Of a DNA stretch of 64,000 nucleotides, positions 52,951 to 60,877 are shown in pieces. The DNA lies in NCBI GenBank assembly GCA_039180675.1, contig JBCDDC010000013.1, positions 1-64,000 of the forward strand, read 5' to 3'. The translations under genes were made by a program, and so were the position numbers. Numbering within the stretch: the first letter of the stretch is position 1; the number at the start of each line of letters is the position of its first letter. A model generated the notes under the pieces. The model was not told the DNA's origin and searched no databases. It saw only the letters and a list, made by a program, of their open reading frames with translations. The DNA comes from Thermohalobaculum sp039180675. Lineage in GTDB: Bacteria; Pseudomonadota; Alphaproteobacteria; Rhodobacterales; Rhodobacteraceae.

Positions 52951-53349
52951 ATGTACGCCGTTGAGGTCCGCGACCATATCATGATTGCCCATTCGATCCC
53001 GGGGGAGGTCTTCGGCCCGGCGCAGAAACTCCACGGAGCGACCTATGTGATCGACGTGGCTTTCTTGCGCGAGGAGCTGACCGAAGACGCGATCGTGGTC
53101 GACATCGGCCGGGCGCACGATGCGCTGAAGGCGGTTCTGCAGCCGATCAACTATGCCAATCTCGATGAGCTGGAGCAGTTCAAGGGGATCAAGACAACGA
53201 CGGAGTTCCTCTGCAAGCACATCTTCGACGCCATGGCGGGGGCTGCCCGGTCCGGTGCGCTCGGCCCCGGGGGGGACGGGATCGAGAAGATCCGGGTGAC
53301 GCTGAATGAGAGCCATGTTGCCCGCGCCTGGTTCGAGGGTGCCGTTTGA
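52951..53349 (+). CDS. PTPS-like T-fold protein (6-pyruvoyl/6-carboxy-tetrahydropterin synthase family)
   Basis: 132 residues; AAGGAGAG stands 6 nt before the ATG. PTPS-family features kept are the strands around VVDIGRAHDALKAVL, the TTTEFLCKHIFDAM substrate-binding segment and the C-terminal pterin-anchoring Glu (Glu120 in VTLNESHVARAWFEG). Catalytic features differ: the HGH zinc motif reads His28-Gly-Ala30, the Cys normally just before it is missing (GPAQKLHGA), and the Asp-His of LDHxxLN reads INYANLD. It is therefore a divergent subfamily, probably binding a pterin-like ligand but not using the standard chemistry. Translationally coupled to the glycosyltransferase by a 4-nt TTGA overlap. 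Confidence 0.85.
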   Translation: MYAVEVRDHIMIAHSIPGEVFGPAQKLHGATYVIDVAFLREELTEDAIVVDIGRAHDALKAVLQPINYANLDELEQFKGIKTTTEFLCKHIFDAMAGAARSGALGPGGDGIEKIRVTLNESHVARAWFEGAV

Positions 53350-54386
53350 GCGACCTGCTCGCCTGCTTCGCCTATCCCGGTGATCTGACGACGCCGACCG
53401 GTGGGTATGCGTATGGGCGCCGGGTGCTTGGCGAGATCGGCGCCTCTGGTGTCCGGCTGGAGCCCTTGCCGCTGCCGGAGGCCTTCCCGCACCCGTCCCA
53501 GGCTGATGTCGAGGCCGCGATTGAGACGCTCTGGGGTGTTCCAGCGGCGTGTCCGATCCTGCTCGACGGTCTGGCCGGGGGCGCTTTGCCCGGCGATGCG
53601 CTTCGGCAGGTTCAGGCACCCGTTGTGATGCTCTGCCACCATCCGCTCGCGCTTGAGACCGGGGTGCCGCCCGGGCGTGCGAGGGCTTTGAAAGAGACGG
53701 AGGTCTCGGCGCTCGCAGCGGTCGCCCACGTGATCACGACCAGCGAGACGACGGCCCGGATCCTAGTGTCGGATTTCGGAGTTCCCGCGGATCGGCTGAC
53801 CGTCGCCCCGCCAGGGACGGATGCGGCCGCGCGAGCTTCAGGCTCACCGGCGTCGGACCTCAACATTCTCAGCGTTGGGTCGATCAGCCGCCGCAAGGGG
53901 CATCACCTGCTGATCGACGCGCTCGCGCCGCTGAAGGATATGCTGTGGAGCTTGCGGGTCGTCGGCGCCGGGCTCGATCCGGCCTATCGCGAAGAGCTTG
54001 ACGCGCAGATCGTGGCGGGCAGTCTTGAGGGCCGGATCTCGTTCCTCGGCGCCCTGGATGCAGACGAGCTTGAGGCGATCTATGCCGGATCGGACCTCTT
54101 CGTCCTCGCCTCGCAGTATGAGGGGTTCGGCATGGCGTTCACCGAGGCGATGGCGCGCGGGTTGCCCGTGGTGGGATGCCCTTGCGGCGCGGTGCCCGAG
54201 GCGACCCGGGGCGCCGCGCTGCTGGTTCCCGCGGCGGAACTGAGCGAGGCGTTGGCGCCACTGATCGCCGATGCCGAGGCCCGACGGGATCTGGGAGAGC
54301 GCTGCTGGCAGGCATCGCAGGCGTTCCAGCGCTGGCCCGAGACCGCGGGAACGATTGCGGATGCCCTGAAGGAGGCCACCCGATGA
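53346..54386 (+). CDS. GT4-family glycosyltransferase
   Basis: 346 residues starting at TTG, overlapping the previous stop by 4 nt. The GT-B C-terminal half has LSVGSISRRKGHHLLIDAL, LRVVGAGLDPAYREEL and SQYEGFGMAFTEAMARGLPVVG, the E-x7-E nucleotide-sugar motif of retaining GT4 enzymes. The N-terminal acceptor domain contains ACFAYPGDLTTPTGGYAYGRR, a start typical of GT4. The acceptor is unknown; its place between a PTPS-like protein and a methyltransferase suggests it sugars a small pterin-like molecule rather than a polysaccharide. It overlaps the methyltransferase start by 4 nt. Confidence 0.88.
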   Translation: MSDLLACFAYPGDLTTPTGGYAYGRRVLGEIGASGVRLEPLPLPEAFPHPSQADVEAAIETLWGVPAACPILLDGLAGGALPGDALRQVQAPVVMLCHHPLALETGVPPGRARALKETEVSALAAVAHVITTSETTARILVSDFGVPADRLTVAPPGTDAAARASGSPASDLNILSVGSISRRKGHHLLIDALAPLKDMLWSLRVVGAGLDPAYREELDAQIVAGSLEGRISFLGALDADELEAIYAGSDLFVLASQYEGFGMAFTEAMARGLPVVGCPCGAVPEATRGAALLVPAAELSEALAPLIADAEARRDLGERCWQASQAFQRWPETAGTIADALKEATR

Positions 54387-55144
54387 GTTTCTCGGCAGAC
54401 TGGCTGTCACTGCGGCGCCCCGCAGATAGCCGGGCATGGAATAGAGATGTTTCGCAGTCAGTTAAGAGCTTCTTCTCAGGCCGGGAGCGGGTCAGAATCA
54501 TGGATCTGGGCGCCGGGACAGGAAGCAATATGCGGCTCACGGCCCCGCTCTTCCCGGCGGGGCAGGAATGGGTGCTAGTGGATGCCGACCCTGAGCTTCT
54601 CGCCTCGGTAGAGCCGGTCGCGGGCGTGGTCTTTAAAACGCGCCTGGCGGACCTGATGCTGGATCTCGAAGATCTGCTGAGCCCGGATCTGGACCTTCTG
54701 ACCTGTTCGGCCCTGCTCGACCTTTGCAGTGCTGCCTGGCTTGAGCGGCTGGCCGATGCTTTGGTGAGGCACCGGCTGCCGTTCTACGCGGTGCTCAACT
54801 ATGACGGCCGCGAGGTATGGGAGCCGCGGCACCCAAGCGATCCAGCCGCGCTCGCGGCCTTTCACGCCGATCAGCGCCGCGACAAGGGGTTCGGCCCGGC
54901 GCTCGGCCCGGACGCGCATCGCGAGATAGTCCGAATGCTGCGCGAACGGGGGTTCGAGGTGATCGAGGGGTCCAGCGATTGGGATCTGCAGCAACCGGGG
55001 GATGGCCCGCTCATCGAAGCCCTAGCCGAAGGATCGGCCAGCGTCTCGAATGATCGCGACTGGCTTTCGGCCCGTAGAGGAGCCGAGCGCGTCATGATCG
55101 GTCACCAGGACCTGTTCGCGAGGCCGCAGAGCGGCACCGGCTGA
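54383..55144 (+). CDS. Class I SAM-dependent methyltransferase
   Basis: 253 residues from the ATG at 54383 (GGAGG upstream; overlaps the GT4 stop). Rossmann motif I is VRIMDLGAGTGSNMRL, motif II WVLVDADPELL, and the post-II segment DLLTCSALLDLCSAAWL. A C-terminal part after residue 170 probably shapes the substrate site. It is the last plus-strand gene of the cluster and faces the RibD-like gene with 4 nt between stop codons. The target is unknown; an O- or N-methylation of the cluster product is inferred. Confidence 0.85.
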   Translation: MSFSADWLSLRRPADSRAWNRDVSQSVKSFFSGRERVRIMDLGAGTGSNMRLTAPLFPAGQEWVLVDADPELLASVEPVAGVVFKTRLADLMLDLEDLLSPDLDLLTCSALLDLCSAAWLERLADALVRHRLPFYAVLNYDGREVWEPRHPSDPAALAAFHADQRRDKGFGPALGPDAHREIVRMLRERGFEVIEGSSDWDLQQPGDGPLIEALAEGSASVSNDRDWLSARRGAERVMIGHQDLFARPQSGTG

Positions 55145-55148
55145 TCGA

Positions 55149-55886
55149 TCAGGCGGCCTCCGCCGGGAGCATGTCGCACATGCAGAGCATGTCGCCATCC
55201 TTGAAGCGCATGGTCCGCACATCGGGACGCAACGCATCGCGCAGGGTTTCGATCGGCGAGAGATTGAGGCCGGTCTTGCCGGAGCCGAGCACGATGGGTG
55301 CCACCATCAGATGCAGTTCGTCGATCGCGCCCGCGTCGAGGAACCGGGCAAGCGTCTCGGCGCCACCCTCGACCAGAAGCCGCTTCAGCCCACGCTCCGC
55401 GAGCGCGCGCGTGATAGACACTGGCGAGATATGTCCGCCTCCGCCGCATTGTATCGGCAGAGCCTCAACGCCCGGCGGCACGTCTACGCCTGGACATGTG
55501 ATCGCGAGGACAGGAGCCGCCTGATCGCGCAGCATGACCAGATCATGCGGCAGCCGCCCGCGCGGGTCGATCACCACACGCGTCGGATTCGGCCCGTCCA
55601 CATGGCGGGTGGTCAGTTGCGGGTCGTCGGCAACCGCCGTCCCGACGCCGATGACCACTGCATCGACCATGGACCGGATCAGGTGCAAGTGGCGTAGCGC
55701 CTCCTTCCCGTTGATGTACTTGGAATGGCCGGTCGGCGTCGCGATGCGGCCATCGAGGGATTGTCCAAGCTGGCCGATGACAAAAGGGCCATCGCCCATG
55801 TGACGCGAGAGACGGATCATTGCCGTCTCGGCATCATATTCCATTGCCCTGTGCTGAGGGCGCGAGGGATCGGTCTTCAGAAACAC
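55149..55886 (-). CDS. Stand-alone RibD C-terminal (DHFR-fold) reductase
   Basis: The GTG at 55886 has AGGAG 8 nt upstream and is chosen over the ATG at 55844; the product is 245 residues. The deaminase half of RibD is absent. Reductase motifs: VIGQLGQSLDGRIATPTGHSKYINGKEAL, DAVVIGVGTAVADDPQLTTR, VVIDPRGRLP, LLVEGGAETLARFLDAGAIDELHLMVAPIVLGSG. These enzymes use NADPH to reduce a ribosyl-amino-pyrimidine or related pteridine. With no riboflavin genes nearby, it more likely serves the adjoining PTPS/GT/MTase cluster. It lies 31 nt downstream of opgC on the same strand. Confidence 0.87.
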   Translation of the reverse strand: MFLKTDPSRPQHRAMEYDAETAMIRLSRHMGDGPFVIGQLGQSLDGRIATPTGHSKYINGKEALRHLHLIRSMVDAVVIGVGTAVADDPQLTTRHVDGPNPTRVVIDPRGRLPHDLVMLRDQAAPVLAITCPGVDVPPGVEALPIQCGGGGHISPVSITRALAERGLKRLLVEGGAETLARFLDAGAIDELHLMVAPIVLGSGKTGLNLSPIETLRDALRPDVRTMRFKDGDMLCMCDMLPAEAA

Positions 55887-55917
55887 CCGTTCTTCTCCTG
55901 CTCTCTTCGCCCGGACC

Positions 55918-57534
55918 TTAGGCCCTGAGCGTCTCTGCCTTGTCGGACTTTTGCCCGACAGGTGTCCCCGAGAGCGGCGTTCCCCCGACCGCCTGCGGGT
56001 TTCGTTTCTTCTCGTCGCGCCAGGGTTGGCGCTTGAACCAGCCGACAAGATAGGCCGTCGCGATCAGAACTGCAAAGCCTGTGCCGTTAACCAAAAAACG
56101 CGTCCACACATCGCGATCGATCACGTCGAGCCACCAGCCGTTGAAGCGGGACAAGACGATCGAGACCATGAATACGGCGAGGCTTTGCGTGCCGACCTTG
56201 CGGATCACGGGCACGGCGGCAAGGAAGGCATCGCGGATGATCCATTGACGGGCCCGGTCGCCGATCACGTTCCAGACCAGCACCACGACCGCGGCGAGAT
56301 GCGCGAGTTGAGGCAGGCCGATCCGCTCGACATCGATCAGCCAGTAGTTCTCGACGATCCAGGCATTCAGTCCGGGCAGAGCAGCGCTGATCGTATCGAC
56401 ATAGGTGTAGGGTGCGGTGACGAGGGCGATCGGTGCGGCGATCAGGGCAAACATCCTGCGCTGGCCAACCCGGCGCATCGTGGTCCTCCAACCTTCGTAA
56501 AGGCGCACGCCGCCATCGCCGACAGCCACCCAGAAGAGATAGGCGAGCGCGAGGAAATGGAGGTAGCGCATCAGTCCGACGCCGGTCTTCCACCACATCG
56601 GCTGAATGAAGCTGCGAAGCTCTGAGAGCCAGATTTGTAGGTCGGTCCCCGCAAGAAACCCAACGGAGCCGTGGAGTTTGTGCCAGGCGACCGGCATGGT
56701 CGCGATAACATAGATCGCCGCCGCCCAGATCAGCCAGCGTCTTACCGGGGGGGCCGGTAGCCAACCGATCCCGAAGGCAAACCCGGTGAAGAAGACCAGT
56801 TGCCAGCCGAACGGATTGAAGAACCACTGGATTTTGTCATTCCAGGGGCTGCCCGGCAGGTTCAGAACCGTAAAGGGCTGGCTCATCGCGATCAGCCAGC
56901 TTTGCCAGGCGGCCGGATCCTCGAGCCTGGTGTCGTAGCGCGCATAACCTGCAAGCTGCGCGGCCGCCCAGAGCCCGATGACAAAGGCGAAAACCGCCCA
57001 GCGGCCGCCGATCCAGTGCACGCCCATGACCACCGGCACGAGCATGAGTATGACAAGATACATGGGCAGGATATCGAAGAGCCCCGGCACGAAATTCAGG
57101 GTAAAGAGGCCAAAGACATACTCCTGCGTCCGGCTGAAGAAGCGCACGATCGAGGGCCAGTCGGCATATGTCTTTCCCTCGGCACCCAGTCCGGTCTTGT
57201 CGAGGGCGAGCATCAGGATGATCGTGGCCAGCACCACGCCGATATGCGCCCAATAGACCTGCCAGCTTCGGAACAGGATCCGCGCGCTCCCGAGGAACCA
57301 GCTTTTCTTCAGATAGATCGATCCGAAGGCCAGTGCTGAGGCCATGCCAGAGCAGAAGACAAAAATCTCGGTGGCGTCGGAGAACCCGAACCTTGCGGGA
57401 ATCCAGAGGGTCCAGGTGTTCCCCGGAGTGTGTGCCAGAAGGATGATGAACATCGCCAGCCCGCGGAAGAAATCGAGCCGCAGGTCGCGCTGGCGCTTGG
57501 CCTGCGGGGCGGGAATGAACTCGGGTCTGGTCAT
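55918..57534 (-). CDS. opgC: OpgC protein (periplasmic glucan succinyltransferase)
   Basis: 538 residues. Starts with RDLRLDFFRGLAMFIILLAHTPGN, the hallmark of OpgC/acyltransferase-3-like proteins; about ten to twelve hydrophobic helices follow and a short polar C-terminus ends KSDKAETLRA. OpgC adds succinyl groups to osmoregulated periplasmic glucans in Rhodobacter. The glucan synthase gene opgH is on the same strand but 4 kb downstream, the pterin-like cluster having come between. The start ATG is at 57534. Confidence 0.92.
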   Translation of the reverse strand: MTRPEFIPAPQAKRQRDLRLDFFRGLAMFIILLAHTPGNTWTLWIPARFGFSDATEIFVFCSGMASALAFGSIYLKKSWFLGSARILFRSWQVYWAHIGVVLATIILMLALDKTGLGAEGKTYADWPSIVRFFSRTQEYVFGLFTLNFVPGLFDILPMYLVILMLVPVVMGVHWIGGRWAVFAFVIGLWAAAQLAGYARYDTRLEDPAAWQSWLIAMSQPFTVLNLPGSPWNDKIQWFFNPFGWQLVFFTGFAFGIGWLPAPPVRRWLIWAAAIYVIATMPVAWHKLHGSVGFLAGTDLQIWLSELRSFIQPMWWKTGVGLMRYLHFLALAYLFWVAVGDGGVRLYEGWRTTMRRVGQRRMFALIAAPIALVTAPYTYVDTISAALPGLNAWIVENYWLIDVERIGLPQLAHLAAVVVLVWNVIGDRARQWIIRDAFLAAVPVIRKVGTQSLAVFMVSIVLSRFNGWWLDVIDRDVWTRFLVNGTGFAVLIATAYLVGWFKRQPWRDEKKRNPQAVGGTPLSGTPVGQKSDKAETLRA

Positions 57535-57566
57535 GTCAGCTTAACTAGCCGCTATAAGTGTCAAGG

Positions 57567-57824
57567 TCACGAGCTTGTCTGCTTCTTCGGCCCATCACAC
57601 GCATCCCGCGCAAACTTCTGCATTTCAAAGCGCCATCCTTTAGATACGGGTCCAACTGGCAGGGCGTCGTCACACGACAGTTCCCTTAGAAATGCCATCT
57701 GATCAGGGATAGAGCGACCGTATCTCACTGGTTTGTGATCGAACGGCATTGCTGCATGTCCCGTGAGCCTCAAAACGGGGTATTCTTTCAAATCCGTCGC
57801 CGTATCCTGGCGCCAACAGGCCAT
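57567..57824 (-). CDS. Possible small protein or gene remnant upstream of opgC
   Basis: An 85-residue frame (MACWRQDTATDLKEYPVLRLTGHAAMPFD...) fills most of the 305-bp gap between opgC and the YeeE/YedE gene. Its composition is protein-like (mixed charged, hydrophobic, few repeats), and the gap is less G+C-rich than its surroundings, but no good ribosome-binding site is seen and no family is recognised. It may be a real small gene, the tail of a decayed one, or chance. The gap otherwise must hold the promoters of opgC and of the YeeE/YedE gene. Confidence 0.25.
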   Translation of the reverse strand: MACWRQDTATDLKEYPVLRLTGHAAMPFDHKPVRYGRSIPDQMAFLRELSCDDALPVGPVSKGWRFEMQKFARDACDGPKKQTSS

Positions 57825-57839
57825 TTCGGGAGACCTGAC

Positions 57840-59042
57840 ATGCAACGCAGCGCCTTGATTGTTGCGATATTTGGGCTTCTGGGTGTGGCGGCCCTGGCCT
57901 TTGATGCGAGGGGAGGGGCCGAAGGGCAGGGGCTCCAGTACGCATCGGGCGTTCTGCTGGGCGGTTTCGCGGGGTTTGCCCTCTATCATGCTTCCTTTGG
58001 CTTTACTGCGGCGTGGCGCCGGTTGGTGCGCGAGCGTAGGGGCGCCGGTATCCGGGCGCAGGTCGTGTTGATCGGCCTCACATGCCTGGTCACCTATCCG
58101 CTGATCGGCTATGAGGATCTCACCGGCTGGAACATGCATCCGGTGATCATCGGGATGGGTCTGAGTTCAGCCTTTGGGGCCTTTGTATTTGGCGCCGGGA
58201 TGCAGCTTGGCGGGGGGTGTGCGTCGGGCACCCTGTTCACCACCGGCGGCGGGTCGACGCGGATGCTGCTGACGCTCTCCTGCTTCATCCTCGGCTCGGT
58301 CCTGGCGACCGCGCATATGAACGAGTTCTGGCTGCAACTCGACGAGATGACCGGCATTCCGAACATCCCCGGAACGTCCCTTATCAACCTCTTCGGCCCA
58401 CTGGGGGGCTTGGCGGCCCTCGGCGCGATCTTGGCGGGCTTCTGGGCGATCAGCGTGGCCGTCGAGCGTCGGGCCCATGGCGAGTTGCAGGCGCTGAGCC
58501 CGACCGAGTCCCTCATGACCGGCCGCTGGTCGCTTTATGCCGGGGCGTTGGGTCTGGCCGTGGTCGGCATTGGATGCTTCCTGCTTTTCCAGCGCCCATG
58601 GGGTGTCACTGCGGGGTTCGCGCTCTGGGGCGCGAAGATCTTTCACGCCGCAGGTGTTCCGGTCACTGAGTGGGGATACTGGAGTGGTTGGCGCGCCGGG
58701 CAACTGGAGGCGAGCGTTTTTGCCAACCGCACATCGGTCATGAATTTCGGGATCGTCTTCGGTGCCATGGCCGCGGCCTGTCTGGCCGGGCGGTTTGCAC
58801 CTGTCTGGAGGCTGTCGCGACGCGATGTCCTGACCGCCGTGATCGGAGGGCTGCTGATGGGTTACGGCGCGCGGCTTGCCTATGGTTGCAACATCGGCGC
58901 CTATCTCGGCGGGCTGGTCTCAGGTTCGATGCACGGGTTCTGGTGGCTGGTCTGGGGCTTTGCAGGCTCCTGGCTCGGCACCTGGATGCGCGGTGTGCTG
59001 GAGATGGACCCGCCTGTCGCGCCACGGCGCGCCGCTATCTGA
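57840..59042 (+). CDS. YeeE/YedE (TsuA-type thiosulfate) transporter
   Basis: 400 residues from the ATG at 57840 (GGGAGA upstream), with about ten hydrophobic helices in two repeats. The Cys-bearing loops FGAGMQLGGGCASGTLFTTG and GARLAYGCNIGAYLGGL are the conserved motifs of the family; thiosulfate uptake by TsuA relies on such Cys residues. It probably imports thiosulfate or a related sulfur compound. The DUF302 gene follows 11 nt later. Confidence 0.88.
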   Translation: MQRSALIVAIFGLLGVAALAFDARGGAEGQGLQYASGVLLGGFAGFALYHASFGFTAAWRRLVRERRGAGIRAQVVLIGLTCLVTYPLIGYEDLTGWNMHPVIIGMGLSSAFGAFVFGAGMQLGGGCASGTLFTTGGGSTRMLLTLSCFILGSVLATAHMNEFWLQLDEMTGIPNIPGTSLINLFGPLGGLAALGAILAGFWAISVAVERRAHGELQALSPTESLMTGRWSLYAGALGLAVVGIGCFLLFQRPWGVTAGFALWGAKIFHAAGVPVTEWGYWSGWRAGQLEASVFANRTSVMNFGIVFGAMAAACLAGRFAPVWRLSRRDVLTAVIGGLLMGYGARLAYGCNIGAYLGGLVSGSMHGFWWLVWGFAGSWLGTWMRGVLEMDPPVAPRRAAI

Positions 59043-59053
59043 CGGAGGATCCG

Positions 59054-59524
59054 ATGCGCATCTTCGCTCTCACACTGGTCTCTGCCCTGATCGCCACAAC
59101 GGTCTCTGCCGGGTCGATCGCGCCGCGCGAGGGCTGGGCGGTGCATGACACCAAACTCACCCACGCTGAGCTTTTCGACCGACTGAAGGCAGCCGTAAAG
59201 GCGAACGGCATGATCATCGTGACCCGCGCCGGGCCGACCAAGGCGGCCGCGAGCCGGGGCATCACGATCCCCGACAACATGGTGGTCGGCGTCTACAACA
59301 ACGACTTCGCGGTCCGCGCGTTATCGTTTTCCACCGCCGCGATGATCGAAGCTCCGATCCGGTTCTACCTGACGGGCGACCCTGACGGGACCGCCACGCT
59401 CTCCTACAAAACGCCGAGCCATGTCTTCGCGCCCTACTTCGATGAAGGGGGGGAGGGTCTGCAGAACCTCGCCGCCGAGCTCGATGCCAAATTCCAGGCG
59501 ATCGCTGCTGCAGCTATCGAATGA
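59054..59524 (+). CDS. DUF302 domain exported protein
   Basis: 156 residues with signal peptide MRIFALTLVSALIATTVSAG. The DUF302 body has HDTKLTHAELFDRLKAAVKANGMIIVTRAGPTKAAASRG and ATLSYKTPSHVFAPYFDEG. GGAGGATCCG precedes the ATG. Family function is unclear, but DUF302 genes are often next to sulfur or redox genes; pairing with the YeeE/YedE transporter is consistent. No Cys in the mature part. Confidence 0.85.
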   Translation: MRIFALTLVSALIATTVSAGSIAPREGWAVHDTKLTHAELFDRLKAAVKANGMIIVTRAGPTKAAASRGITIPDNMVVGVYNNDFAVRALSFSTAAMIEAPIRFYLTGDPDGTATLSYKTPSHVFAPYFDEGGEGLQNLAAELDAKFQAIAAAAIE

Positions 59525-59730
59525 GCAAACGATCCGCGGGTCCGAGACGGTTTTCTGAAGTAAGTCAATCCTTGAACCTGCCCGTGTGCGCCGTAGGGTA
59601 GTGATCAGAAAAGGGTTGCAGCGATTTATGGGGCCTTTCGATCATAGCGCTGAAATACAGCGATGGATCAATCGTGTACTCCTGAGCCGTCATTGCAGAA
59701 CCGATTAACCTCCACCTCGAAGGAGCCATC

Positions 59731-60867
59731 ATGTCCGTCCGTTCTCTTCCAGCAGCATTGCTTCTTTTGGCCGGTTTGATGGTGGCGCCGCATCAGGCAG
59801 CAGCGCAGGGCGGCCCGATGCCCGTCGAAGTCGCCTCGCCGCTGATTGAGCGGATCGTGGACTGGGATGAGTTCACTGGCCGTTTCGAGGCTGTCGGCCG
59901 GGTCGAATTGAGGGCTCGCGTCTCCGGCTATCTGAATCTCAAGATGTTCGAGGACGGAAAGATCGTGGAGGCCGGTGACGTGCTCTATGTCATCGATCCG
60001 CGCCCGTTCGAGGCCGAGCTTGCCTCGGCGCAGGCACAGGTCTCGGCGGCCAAGGCAGAGCAGACGCGCGCGGATATCGAGCTCCAGCGGGCGCAGGAGC
60101 TTCGCGCGAACAACACGGTCGCTCAGACTACGGTCGACCAGCGGCTTGCTGACAAGCTGCGTGCGGATGCAGAGGTTGCGATCGCCGAGGCCGCGGTGCG
60201 CACGGCGGAGCTCAATCTCGACGATACCGAGGTGAAGGCGCCCTTCACCGGCCGCATCTCGGAGAGCGCGGTCGATGTGGGCAATCTCGTGACCTCGGGC
60301 GAGACGGTGCTGGCCACCATCGTCTCGACCGATCCGATCCATCTGAGCTTCACCGCCTCGGAGGCTGATTTCCTCAAGTACTCCCGGCTGAACCTGCAGG
60401 GCCAGCGGCCGAGTTCCCGCAACGCGCCGAACGAGGTGCAGGCCAAACTCGCGGATGAGGATGAGTGGAGCTGGATCGGGCGCATGGATTATGTGGCGAA
60501 CGAGATCAACCCCAATGCAGGCACGATCACCGGGCGTGCGGTCTTCGACAACCCCGATGGCATCCTGACGCCGGGCCTTTTCGCGCGCCTTCGCCTGATC
60601 GGTTCAGGTGCCTATGACGCGCTCTTGGTGCCGGATGCAGCGATCCTGTCGGATCAGGACCGCAAGATCGTGATGCTCGTGGATCAGGAGGGCACGGTGC
60701 GTGCTCAGGTCGTCACCCTCGGCCCGCTTTATCGCGGTCTGCGCGTGATCCGTTCAGGCATCACGGGGGAAGACAGGCTGGTGATCAACGGCGTGCAGCG
60801 CGCGCGGCCTGGTGGTCAGGTGGTGCCTCAGGAGGCGCAGATCGCCTTCCCTGACGCCACGAACTGA
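59731..60867 (+). CDS. RND efflux periplasmic adaptor (MFP) protein
   Basis: 378 residues with signal peptide MSVRSLPAALLLLAGLMVAPHQAAAQ. A barrel-sandwich core (FEAVGRVELRARVSGYLNLKMFEDGKIVEAGDVLYVID), a helical hairpin (about 85-150), and the closing TEVKAPFTGRISESAVDVGNLVTSG are standard for HlyD/AcrA-type adaptors. It joins the inner-membrane pump encoded 10 nt downstream to an outer-membrane channel not in this window. The 206-bp gap before it should contain the promoter; no operator could be defined. Confidence 0.93.
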   Translation: MSVRSLPAALLLLAGLMVAPHQAAAQGGPMPVEVASPLIERIVDWDEFTGRFEAVGRVELRARVSGYLNLKMFEDGKIVEAGDVLYVIDPRPFEAELASAQAQVSAAKAEQTRADIELQRAQELRANNTVAQTTVDQRLADKLRADAEVAIAEAAVRTAELNLDDTEVKAPFTGRISESAVDVGNLVTSGETVLATIVSTDPIHLSFTASEADFLKYSRLNLQGQRPSSRNAPNEVQAKLADEDEWSWIGRMDYVANEINPNAGTITGRAVFDNPDGILTPGLFARLRLIGSGAYDALLVPDAAILSDQDRKIVMLVDQEGTVRAQVVTLGPLYRGLRVIRSGITGEDRLVINGVQRARPGGQVVPQEAQIAFPDATN

Positions 60868-60877
60868 GGCGGGCGGA

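Noticed and set aside
59525..59730. An operator or divergent regulator gene in front of the RND efflux genes
   Set aside because: The 206-bp gap has no open frame of note and no clear palindrome, so no regulatory site is claimed.
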